Origin: Myxosarcina sp. GI1
Lineage (GTDB): Bacteria > Cyanobacteriota > Cyanobacteriia > Cyanobacteriales > Xenococcaceae
Length of the DNA: 48,599 bases
Assembly: GCF_000756305.1 (NCBI RefSeq)
Contig: NZ_JRFE01000029.1
Coordinates: 1 to 48,599 of the forward strand
Direction of reading: 5' to 3'
The position numbers and the translations under genes are program-made. Below the pieces are notes generated by a model. It was not told the origin of the DNA and ran no database searches. It worked only from the letters and a program-made list of their open reading frames with translations. Shown here piece by piece: positions 25,601 through 33,182 of this stretch. Position 1 is the first letter of the stretch. Each line of letters opens with the position of its first letter.

Positions 25601-27707
25601 AGAAGAGGAATTTCTGCGACTGGCAGATAAAGAAGCCAAGTTACCCTTTGACTTAGCCAAACCACCTCTACTAAGAGTAACCCTACTAAAATTAAGTGCT
25701 ACCGACTATGTAGCCTTATTTACCATGCACCATATCGCTACTGATGGTTGGTCGATCGCAATTTTAATTCAAGAATTATCTACTCTTTACGAGGCTTTCT
25801 CTACCGAAACCCCGTCACCCTTACCAGAATTAACAATTCAATATGCCGATTTTGCCCACTGGCAACGTCAATGGTTACAGGGAGAAGTATTAGCAGAAAA
25901 GTTAGACTACTGGCAGCAACAACTAGCAGGTATTCCTACCAGCTTAAATTTAGAGAAATTAGCGGTAAATAAACCCAAAACAAAACAAAATAGAGAATGT
26001 GCTGTCCGATCTTTCTTATTACCTCCCGAACTATCGACAAAAATTAAGGCTTTAAGTTCTCAAGAAGGTGTCACTCTGTTTATGACACTGCTAGCGAGTT
26101 TCCAAACCCTCCTGTATCGCTATACAAACCAGGAAGATATTATAGTGGGAACAGATGTTGCCAATCGCGATCGCCCCGAACTAGAAGCAATTGTGGGTTT
26201 CTTCGTCAATCTTTTATTATTACGAGGAGATTTATCGGGAAATCCTACTTTTAGAGAATTATTAGAACGAGTGCGAGAAACCACTTTAGCAGCATACGAT
26301 CGCGCCGATGTACCTTTTGCCAAATTAGTCGAAGCTTTACGCCCAGATCGTACAAGTAGCGTTACACCTCTATTTCAAGTTTTATTCGTTTTGCAAAATG
26401 TTCCCATGCCAGCCTTTGAGTTATCTGGTTTGCAAGTCGAGGTGATGGAATTGAATACGGGTTTGGCGAGATTTGACTTGGCTTTATTTATGGAAGAAAC
26501 GGCAGCAGGTATTAAAGGTACTTGGAAATACCGCAGCGATTTATTTACACCAGATGCGATCGCCCGTATTACCGATAATCTACAAACCTTATTGTGCGGT
26601 ATTACCGATAACCCCGATACACCTATAGATACTTTAAAAATGCTGAGTGAATCGCAGAAACAAGAGCAAGTTACTACTAAAAAAGCTAAATTCAATAAAT
26701 TCAAACGAATTAAGCCCAAAGCGGTTACTATTGCCCAACAGGAATTAATTACCACCAGTTATTTACAACCCAAACAGCATCTTCCTTTAGTCATTCAACC
26801 CAATAACAATGACATAGACTTAGCAGACTGGGCGTGTAACCACAGAGAATATTTAGAAAATAACTTACTCCAACACGGTGCAATTCTGTTTCGCGGTTTT
26901 CAAACCGATACAGTAAGCAAGTTTGAACGAGTAGCCAGTGCGATATGTCCCCAACTCTTTGCTAACTACGGCGACTTACCTAGAGAAGGGAAAAGCGAAA
27001 AAGTCTATAAATCTACACCCTATCCCAGCGATCGCGCTATTTTGTTTCATAACGAAAGTTCTCACCTACACCAATATCCCCTCAAAATTTGGTTTTTTTG
27101 CGTCCAACCAGCCCAACAAGGAGGAGAAACCCCAATTGTAGACTGCCACCGAGTTTATCAACTCCTAAATCCCAAACTGCGATCGCACTTAGAAAACCAA
27201 CAATTAATGTACGTCCGCAACTACATTGAAGGTTTAGATGTCAGTTGGCAAGACTTCTTTCATACCAGCGATAAAAACTTAGTGGAACAATACTGTAGGG
27301 AGTCGGAAACCGAGTTTGAATGGTTGCCCAATAACGGCTTACGCACCCGTAAAGTACGCCCCGCTATTTCTCCTCATCCCAAAACAGGAAAATCTCTTTT
27401 CTTCAATCAAGTACAACTACACCATATTTCCTACCTAGAACCAGAAGTTAGAAATTCTCTCCTTTCAACCTTTGGCGAAGCTAATCTACCCCGTAACGTT
27501 TACTACAGCGACGGTGCGTCCATCGAAGACTCAGTAATGGCAGAAATTAACGCAGCCTACCAACAAGCCCAAGTTAGCTTTCCCTGGCAACAAGGAGACA
27601 TTTTAATGCTAGACAATATGCGCGTTGCCCATGCCCGCAACTCCTATACAGGCGATCGCAAAATTGCTGTGGCAATGGGGGAAATGAACATTACTGAAAC
27701 AAATTGA
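22620..27707 (+). CDS. NRPS: half C domain - A (probably Dab) - PCP - C - TauD hydroxylase
   Basis: This is a 1695-residue protein. Residues 1-245 match only the C-terminal lobe of a C domain and have no HHxxxDG. The A domain (about 265-760) has pocket DIWEMTADD, where acidic Glu278, Asp330 and Asp331 equivalents suggest a basic substrate, in keeping with the Dab-forming enzyme next door. The PCP has Ser845 (GGHSL). A complete C domain follows with intact HHIATDG (1037-1043). The C-terminal 270 residues are a TauD/SyrP-like Fe(II)/2-oxoglutarate oxygenase with the facial triad His1477, Glu1479 and His1671, and are likely to beta-hydroxylate the Asp loaded by the next protein. A 28-bp palindromic repeat is translated before motif A7. 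Confidence 0.92.
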   Translation: MQTLIKEIKTKPLQNYLTNKTYWLNQLTGELPETNILIDCLRPEVYRGKNKEISFNLSAELSQAVIKLTNGSSLSIYLCLLTAFNVLLHKYTNSNDLIVGIPSYRSPSNTSDVLPLRIDVDDRFSFKEFLLQVKENVISAYTHQDYAFEELLDLLAIPQAQNRCSLYDIVVLLENIHDRNCVANLNNDLTVSFSVHNSVIEGKIIYSQALFKYEAIATLVRHYLNVIETVVKNINTEISSIVLFKDGERDLLLRGFNDNAKIYPVDRTIHDLFAEQAKRTPNDLAVVYNQEQLTYQQLSDRVSKLAAFLHSLGVERGDLVGIYQTRNINFLISILSILKAGGAYVPLDCTYPRDRLKYMLINSEVKILLTQFSLLDLFADGLEDYRHLQHIICLDTNNLADTEIKGINLYSTEDIDRCETKNTENVATGKDKAYTIYTSGSTGLPKGAIIRHDGAINHIYAQFDALELQPGFSFLQSAPASSDISVWQFLAPILFGGKTVIADKETICNPDRLFELIKQEKLTLVELVPVVLSSLLDYVSQLSSQERFLPNLQCMMITGEYVAVELVNRWLSLYPEIKVANAYGPTEASDDITQYIINEPLAANQKTVPIGKPLANNSIYIVNSQMQLQPIGIPGEICVSGIGVGDGYWRNETKTKECFVPNPFAVRANGGSPLLYRTGDLGKWLPDGNIEFLGRIDHQVKIRGFRIELGEIETVLSQHPTVSSAVVILREDTPEDKRLVAYVVPHKDNDTDELPTILRNFLKAKLPEYAIPSNFIFLDALPLTPSGKVDRQGLPAPEINRDNQEKSDILPRTPVEEVIAGVWSQVLKTDCVSINDHFFDRGGHSLLATQLISRLRQIFQIELPLRYVFEFPTIAELAKGVESMKQSQNVLEIPPLVPVSRDDNLPLTYAQEGLWFIQQLNPDLPIYNSPAAVRLTGSLNIPAFEKSLNEILRRHEALRTRFTLVEGKPVQVIVPNLTLKIPVVSLEDLPEAEREEEFLRLADKEAKLPFDLAKPPLLRVTLLKLSATDYVALFTMHHIATDGWSIAILIQELSTLYEAFSTETPSPLPELTIQYADFAHWQRQWLQGEVLAEKLDYWQQQLAGIPTSLNLEKLAVNKPKTKQNRECAVRSFLLPPELSTKIKALSSQEGVTLFMTLLASFQTLLYRYTNQEDIIVGTDVANRDRPELEAIVGFFVNLLLLRGDLSGNPTFRELLERVRETTLAAYDRADVPFAKLVEALRPDRTSSVTPLFQVLFVLQNVPMPAFELSGLQVEVMELNTGLARFDLALFMEETAAGIKGTWKYRSDLFTPDAIARITDNLQTLLCGITDNPDTPIDTLKMLSESQKQEQVTTKKAKFNKFKRIKPKAVTIAQQELITTSYLQPKQHLPLVIQPNNNDIDLADWACNHREYLENNLLQHGAILFRGFQTDTVSKFERVASAICPQLFANYGDLPREGKSEKVYKSTPYPSDRAILFHNESSHLHQYPLKIWFFCVQPAQQGGETPIVDCHRVYQLLNPKLRSHLENQQLMYVRNYIEGLDVSWQDFFHTSDKNLVEQYCRESETEFEWLPNNGLRTRKVRPAISPHPKTGKSLFFNQVQLHHISYLEPEVRNSLLSTFGEANLPRNVYYSDGASIEDSVMAEINAAYQQAQVSFPWQQGDILMLDNMRVAHARNSYTGDRKIAVAMGEMNITETN
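24615..24642 (+). repeat. 28-bp palindromic element translated inside an A domain
   Basis: The arms GGGCGAAC and GTTCGCCC lie within a GTAAGG...CCTAC element of exactly 28 bp. It is read as VRANGGSPLL directly before the A7 motif LYRTGDL. The related copy at 30342 sits at the same loop of another A domain. Confidence 0.9.
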
Positions 27708-27723
27708 ACTCAATACATATTTT

Positions 27724-27756
27724 GTAAGGGTGTTTCGCGAAACGCCCCTCCTTTAC
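27724..27756. repeat. Intergenic palindromic element of the GTAAGGG...TTTAC type
   Basis: GGGTGTTTCGCGAAACGCCC is a near-perfect palindrome just after the NRPS stop codon. It is related to the 28-bp family at 21236, 24615 and 30342. It could also act as a transcript hairpin, but there is no T-run. Confidence 0.7.
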
Positions 27757-27788
27757 TTAATCTATCGCTACAAAATTCAAATCTATAA

Positions 27789-30700
27789 ATGCAAAATTTA
27801 ACATTGGAAGGTTTTTGGCTTTCGCCCCAACAAAAACATCTTTGGTCGTTACAACCCAATAGTTCGGCATATCGTGCCCAATGTGCCGTTAATCTTGAAG
27901 GTGAACTAGACGTAGAAATTTTACAACAAGCTATAAAACAAATCGTCAACCGCCATGAAATTCTTCGCACGCGGTTTGTTCGGCAACCTGGAATGATAAT
28001 GCCAATGCAGGTTATTGAAACTGTTAGTAACTTTTCTTGGCAGACGTTAGATCTAAAAGATTTAACTTCCCAGCAACAGCAATTAGAAATAGATAAATTA
28101 TTCCAAACAGAAAGAAACTATACTTACGATTGGGAAAAAGATGCTTTACTGCGCTTATCTTTACTTATTCTGTCGCCTCAGAATCATACACTTTTAATTA
28201 CTCTGCCATCTTTGTGTTGCGATCGCACTTCTCTAAAAAATTTAGTTAAAGAAATTAGTTATATCTATAGTAGCCCCCTAAATCCCCTGCCCCCCTATAA
28301 TCCCCCCAACTTTGAGGGGATGGGGGACTTGGAAAATGAAAATGATTCCCCCCAGAATTGGGGGGCTAGGGGGGCAACAGATGAAGAACCAACACAATAT
28401 CTTCAATTTTCTGAATGGCACAACGAATTACTAACAGAAGAGGATGTAGAAGAAGGACAAGCTTACTGGCAACAATTAGATTCACCAAAAACCGCAACCC
28501 TTCCTTTTGAAAAGCGATCTAGTGAAATTAACTTTCAATCGGATGTTTATTCCGTACAATTCGATCCAACAATAGTAAATAAATTGGAATGTGTAGCCAG
28601 TCTACATAACACCACAATAGAGAAATTATTATTAACCTACTGGCAAATATTTCTCTGGCGACTTACGGGACAGTCAGAAATTACCGTAGAGACTATTTTT
28701 GATGGTAGAAGCTATGAAGAATTAGAAGAAACTTTAGGATTATTAGCCAAATGGTTGCCCGTCTGCTGTTCGTTTAAAAACGAAGCTAAATTTAGTGAAA
28801 TATTAGACCAAACTAGCCAAAATTTAGAAAATCATCACCAATGGCAAGAATATTATCTCTGGCAAGAGAATACAGATTCTAATAACAGAATTGCCTTTGA
28901 GTATGTAGATTTGTCAGATAAATATAGTGCAGATGGAGTTAGTTTTATAAGCGATCGCCAGTATGTTTGTTTTGAACCATTTAAACTCAAACTAACTTGT
29001 ATACGTAAAGCAGAATCTTTAATCGCCGAGTTTCACTACGATCGCGATCTTATCGATTTAGAAGATATTAAATATTGGGGCAATTTATTTCAAAATTTAG
29101 TAGCGAGTGCGGTTAATAATCCAGAAGCTAAAGTTAGCGAATTGGAGATTTTAAATACAAGCGATCGCCACAAGTTACTGGTTGAATACAATCAAAATCA
29201 AGCAGATCATCCTTTAGATAAATGTATTCACCAACTGTTTGAAGAACAGGTAGTAAAAACTCCTAATAATATTGCCGTTGTTTTTGAAGACGAACAATTA
29301 ACTTATGCCGAATTAAATCATCGTGCTAACCAACTGGCGCATTATCTACAACGTCTGGAAGTAAAATCAGAAGTCTTGGTAGGAATTTGTCTAGAGCGAT
29401 CGCTTGAGAATATTATTAGTTTATTAGCCATTATCAAAGCTGGTGGGGCGTATTTACCCTTAGATCCAGCTTTGCCTCCTGCTGCTGTAGCTTTACGTCT
29501 ACAAGATGCCCAAGCTAAAGTTTTACTAACCCAACAAAAATTAAGCCAAAACTTGCGCGAATTAGACAGCAAAATAGTTTGCTTGGATAGTAACAAAGAG
29601 ATAATTGCCAGAGAAAGCAAAGAAAACCCCGATTCTGAAGTAAAACCCGAAAATTTAATCTATGTAATTTATACTTCTGGTTCGACGGGTAAACCTAAAG
29701 GAGTTGCGATAGAACATCGACAACTACTTAATTACTTCTATGCCATTCAACCCAGACTAAATATACCTGCCGGAAGTAACTACGCCCTAGTTTCAACTTT
29801 TTCAGCCGACTTAGGCAACACGGTTATTTTTCCTTCCCTGTGTACTGGTGGCTGTTTGCATATCATCCCTTCCGAAACCGCCTCCGATCCCCAAGCCTTA
29901 TCGGCATATTGCGATCGCCATTCAATTGACTGTCTTAAAATCGTTCCTTCCCACTTAAACGCCTTGCTCACAGCCGAACAACCAGCCAAAATATTACCCC
30001 GACAGCGATTAATCTTAGGGGGAGAAGTCGCCAGTTGGGATTTAATCGATCGCCTTCGAGAATTAGCCCCAGAATGTAAGATTCTCAATCATTATGGTCC
30101 TACAGAAGCCACCATCGGCGTAACTACTTTTGAAGTAGACATCAAAGCAAAAAACAAATCTGCAACAGTTCCCATTGGTAAAGCGATCGCTAATACCCAA
30201 ATTTATCTCCTCGACTCCCAAGGGCAACCCGTACCCATCGGCGTACCAGGAGAATTACACATCGGCGGTACGGGATTAGCACGGGGTTATTTAAACCAGC
30301 CACAATTAACCGCAGAAAAATTTATTCCCAACCCCCACGTAGTAGGGGCGATTCGCGAATCGTCCCTACTGTACAAAACAGGCGATCGCGCTCGATATTT
30401 ACCAGATGGTAATATCGAATTTTTGGGTAGAACCGACAATCAGGTCAAAATTCGAGGTTTTCGCGTCGAATTAGGAGAAATTGAAGCAGTATTAAGCCAA
30501 CACCCAGATATAGAACAGGCAGTAGTTACAGTCTCAGAAGATCGCCGATTAGTAGCACATGTAGTTCCAAAACAACTAAAAACCCTCAATAGTAAAAACT
30601 TACGTAATTTTGCCCTTAATAAACTACCAGAATACGCCACCCCCTCAACTTTTGTTTTCCTCAAAACCTTACCCCTAACTCCCAACGGCAAGATCGATCG

Positions 30701-32186
30701 CCAAGCATTACCAGCATCAGATTCAATCCTCCCCGAACTAGAAGCAGTTTACACACCACCCCGCACCCCAATAGAAGCCGAGCTAGCAGAGATTTGGCAA
30801 GAACTTTTAAATCTAGAAAGAGTGGGTATTAACGATAATTTTTTTGAACTAGGAGGACATTCTCTACTCATTACCCAACTGCTTGCCCGCATCCGCGATA
30901 CTTTTAAAATCGAAATTTCCTTACAAAGTTTGTTTAAACTGCCTACTGTCGCTAATATCGCTCAGAAAATCGCAGGAAAACAAGATAATGCAGCTAATTC
31001 TATTGACTTACAAGCCGAAGCGGTTTTAGATCCGACAATACACCCTAATGGACTTGTTTACAGTCGAGATATAAAACCCACTGCTATCTTCCTAACTGGC
31101 GCAACAGGTTTTTTAGGGGCTTTTTTACTCTACGAACTCTTGCAGCAAACCCAAGCGGATATTTACTGTTTGGTGCGATCGCCCGATCTTGAGTCAGGTA
31201 AGCAAAAGCTACAAAACAATCTCGCATCCTATCTACTTTGGAAAGCTGGTTTTAATAATAGAATTATCCCCGTCATTGGCGATCTATCACAACCACTACT
31301 AGGCTTATCCCAATCTAAATTTCAACAATTGGCAACCCAAATCGATGACATCTATCACAATGGGGCATTAGTCAACTTTACCTATCCCTACCAAACCCTT
31401 AAAAAACCCAATGTATTAGGAACTCAAGAAGTTCTCAGATTAGCAAGTCAAGTAAAACTCAAACCCGTACATTTTATTTCTACCACTAGCTTTGTTTATC
31501 CTGCAAAAGAGGGAATAGGAGAAGATTCAAACCTGAGAATAATTAGAGAAGAAGACAGTATCGACAATGCCCTAATGCCTACCGATGGCTATGCCCAAAG
31601 TAAGTGGGTAGCAGAAAAACTAGTTACTATCGCCCGCGATCGCGGTATGCCCATTTTTATCTATCGCCCTGGCAGAATTTCGGGACATAGTAAGACTGGT
31701 GCTTGTAACAGTAACGATCATACCTATCGCATTATCAAAGGTTGTATTCAATTAGGAAGCATCCCTGACTTAAACATCGAATGGAACTTAAGCCCCTGCG
31801 ATTATGTAAGTAAAGCGATCGTTTATCTCTCCCAACAAAGCGAATCTTTAGGTAAAGCCTTTTACCTCCGCAACCCTCAGCCATTTAATCTCAAAGCAAT
31901 GGCTCAATATCTTGATTTTTTGGGCTATCCCGTTAAGTTAGTTGACTACGAACAATGGCGATCTCGCCTAAACAATAATTCTACCAACAATGCCTTATAT
32001 CCTCTAATTTCTACTTTTACCAACCCAGAAAAATCGCCCGTACCCAAACAAAAATATGACTGTAGCAACGCGATCGCTCTCTTAGCCGATAGTGACATTA
32101 ATTGTCCTCAAATAAACCGAGAATTATTTGGAATTTACATTTCATATCTCGTTAAAACAGGCGTTTTAAATCCTGTGAATACTTAA
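27789..32186 (+). CDS. NRPS: interface-like C domain - A(Asp) - PCP - thioester reductase
   Basis: This is a 1465-residue protein. The N-terminal C-family domain has LPSLCCDRTS (139-148) in place of HHxxxDG, so both histidines are gone. It resembles the non-catalytic 'interface' domains that recruit siderophore beta-hydroxylases. The A domain pocket reads DLTKIGHIG, one conservative change from the known Asp code DLTKVGHIG. The PCP has Ser1025 (GGHSL). The C-terminal NAD(P)H reductase has GATGFLG (1104-1110) and Tyr1268/Lys1272 (YAQSK), giving reductive release as an aldehyde or alcohol rather than hydrolysis. No thioesterase domain was seen. Two repeat elements (28272, 30342) are translated in frame. 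Confidence 0.94.
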   Translation: MQNLTLEGFWLSPQQKHLWSLQPNSSAYRAQCAVNLEGELDVEILQQAIKQIVNRHEILRTRFVRQPGMIMPMQVIETVSNFSWQTLDLKDLTSQQQQLEIDKLFQTERNYTYDWEKDALLRLSLLILSPQNHTLLITLPSLCCDRTSLKNLVKEISYIYSSPLNPLPPYNPPNFEGMGDLENENDSPQNWGARGATDEEPTQYLQFSEWHNELLTEEDVEEGQAYWQQLDSPKTATLPFEKRSSEINFQSDVYSVQFDPTIVNKLECVASLHNTTIEKLLLTYWQIFLWRLTGQSEITVETIFDGRSYEELEETLGLLAKWLPVCCSFKNEAKFSEILDQTSQNLENHHQWQEYYLWQENTDSNNRIAFEYVDLSDKYSADGVSFISDRQYVCFEPFKLKLTCIRKAESLIAEFHYDRDLIDLEDIKYWGNLFQNLVASAVNNPEAKVSELEILNTSDRHKLLVEYNQNQADHPLDKCIHQLFEEQVVKTPNNIAVVFEDEQLTYAELNHRANQLAHYLQRLEVKSEVLVGICLERSLENIISLLAIIKAGGAYLPLDPALPPAAVALRLQDAQAKVLLTQQKLSQNLRELDSKIVCLDSNKEIIARESKENPDSEVKPENLIYVIYTSGSTGKPKGVAIEHRQLLNYFYAIQPRLNIPAGSNYALVSTFSADLGNTVIFPSLCTGGCLHIIPSETASDPQALSAYCDRHSIDCLKIVPSHLNALLTAEQPAKILPRQRLILGGEVASWDLIDRLRELAPECKILNHYGPTEATIGVTTFEVDIKAKNKSATVPIGKAIANTQIYLLDSQGQPVPIGVPGELHIGGTGLARGYLNQPQLTAEKFIPNPHVVGAIRESSLLYKTGDRARYLPDGNIEFLGRTDNQVKIRGFRVELGEIEAVLSQHPDIEQAVVTVSEDRRLVAHVVPKQLKTLNSKNLRNFALNKLPEYATPSTFVFLKTLPLTPNGKIDRQALPASDSILPELEAVYTPPRTPIEAELAEIWQELLNLERVGINDNFFELGGHSLLITQLLARIRDTFKIEISLQSLFKLPTVANIAQKIAGKQDNAANSIDLQAEAVLDPTIHPNGLVYSRDIKPTAIFLTGATGFLGAFLLYELLQQTQADIYCLVRSPDLESGKQKLQNNLASYLLWKAGFNNRIIPVIGDLSQPLLGLSQSKFQQLATQIDDIYHNGALVNFTYPYQTLKKPNVLGTQEVLRLASQVKLKPVHFISTTSFVYPAKEGIGEDSNLRIIREEDSIDNALMPTDGYAQSKWVAEKLVTIARDRGMPIFIYRPGRISGHSKTGACNSNDHTYRIIKGCIQLGSIPDLNIEWNLSPCDYVSKAIVYLSQQSESLGKAFYLRNPQPFNLKAMAQYLDFLGYPVKLVDYEQWRSRLNNNSTNNALYPLISTFTNPEKSPVPKQKYDCSNAIALLADSDINCPQINRELFGIYISYLVKTGVLNPVNT
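28272..28375 (+). repeat. C/G-rich double-hairpin repeat translated in the interface-like C domain
   Basis: Outer arms AGCCCCCTA...CTAGGGGGGC enclose inner C-run/G-run hairpins, in the same family and orientation as 17645-17715. It is translated as a Pro/Asn/Gly-rich segment of about 35 residues (about 162-196), shortly after the degenerate HHxxxDG position. Confidence 0.85.
30342..30369 (+). repeat. 28-bp palindromic element translated inside the Asp A domain
   Basis: GTAGGGGCGATTCGC is followed by its near-perfect complement to CCCTAC, 28 bp in all. It is read as VGAIRESSLL directly before the A7 motif LYKTGD, the same loop as the 24615 copy. The centre GATTCGCGAATC is identical to that of the copy at 21236. 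Confidence 0.9.
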
Positions 32187-32195
32187 TCCGTTGAA

Positions 32196-32212
32196 GGCGT
32201 ACGGCATACGCC
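32196..32212. repeat. Small intergenic palindrome GGCGTA...TACGCC
   Basis: GGCGTA-CGGCA-TACGCC, with flanking AA and CCCTGCAC, lies between the Asp NRPS stop and the methyltransferase start. It looks like another member of the hairpin repeat group seen through the cluster. Confidence 0.55.
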
Positions 32213-32243
32213 CCTGCACAATTTATCTATCGTAAAAATCTTT

Positions 32244-33005
32244 ATGTCTTCTCATACAACAACTCGTTATTCAGAATACGATCGCTTTGCCCGCATTCAC
32301 AGCGAAACTTGGGGTTTAGAACTCAAGCAATGGGTACCAGAAATAGCCAAATTACTCAAACAACATCTTCCTGGTGAAGTTCCCAAACTCCTTCAGATTC
32401 TCGATCTTTGTTGCGGTACGGGAGAACTAGCAGCAGGTTTGCAAAACCTGGGTTATCGAGTGACTGGCATCGATGGTTCGGTAGAAATGTTACGCTACGC
32501 CCATCAAAATGCACCCGACAGTCAATTTATCCTCGATGACGCTCGTTTTTTTCAACTGCCATCTACCTTTCATGGCGTTATTTCTACTAATGTCAGCTTC
32601 AACCACATACTCGAACTTGAAGACTTAACTCGCGTTCTTTGTAATGTTTATAACGCTTTACTACCAGATGGCGTATTTATTTTCGACTTAAGATTAGATG
32701 CTAGTTATCGCTCAAGCTGGCAAGATACCGTACTTGGTGACATCAAAGATGATTGCGTTTGGACGCTACTGCGTAGTTACAATCTTGAAACTAGAATCGG
32801 TCAAATAGAAATTGCCATCCTCGAATTATTACAACAAAAATGGCAGCGATCGAATATAACTTGGTCGGTTAAAGGCTATTTTCAAGATGAAGTTTATTCG
32901 GCACTTGAAGAAGCAGGTTTTAGAAATATTAGCGTTTACGATGCAGAACGAGATTTTCAACATCCTAGAGGAATTGGCGTAGTTTATTTTATCTGTCGCA
33001 AGTAA
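32244..33005 (+). CDS. SAM-dependent methyltransferase (class I)
   Basis: This 253-residue protein has motif I LDLCCGTGELAAGL, the acidic end of strand 2 (VTGIDGSVEML) and a FDLRLD segment, all typical of small class I methyltransferases. It lies between the last NRPS and the AMT-type aminotransferase, in the same direction and 57 bp after the NRPS, so it is probably a tailoring enzyme. The target cannot be deduced: a hydroxyl, amine or thiazoline carbon are all possible. The PKS and NRPSs contain no built-in methyltransferase, so any methyl group on the product would come from here. Confidence 0.85.
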   Translation: MSSHTTTRYSEYDRFARIHSETWGLELKQWVPEIAKLLKQHLPGEVPKLLQILDLCCGTGELAAGLQNLGYRVTGIDGSVEMLRYAHQNAPDSQFILDDARFFQLPSTFHGVISTNVSFNHILELEDLTRVLCNVYNALLPDGVFIFDLRLDASYRSSWQDTVLGDIKDDCVWTLLRSYNLETRIGQIEIAILELLQQKWQRSNITWSVKGYFQDEVYSALEEAGFRNISVYDAERDFQHPRGIGVVYFICRK

Positions 33006-33182
33006 ATAGTTATAAGCTAGTCTGCCTTTTAATTTGCTAGTCAATCGGATAGGGAAAAGGCAATAGGCAATGGACAAAATACGCTGAAAGTTTTGACTAT
33101 TGCTGCGATCGCGCTGTCAAATTATCTGGATTCGATAAATCGCGTCAAACATTTTTTTTACTGTTAAACAAAAGGTCAAATC

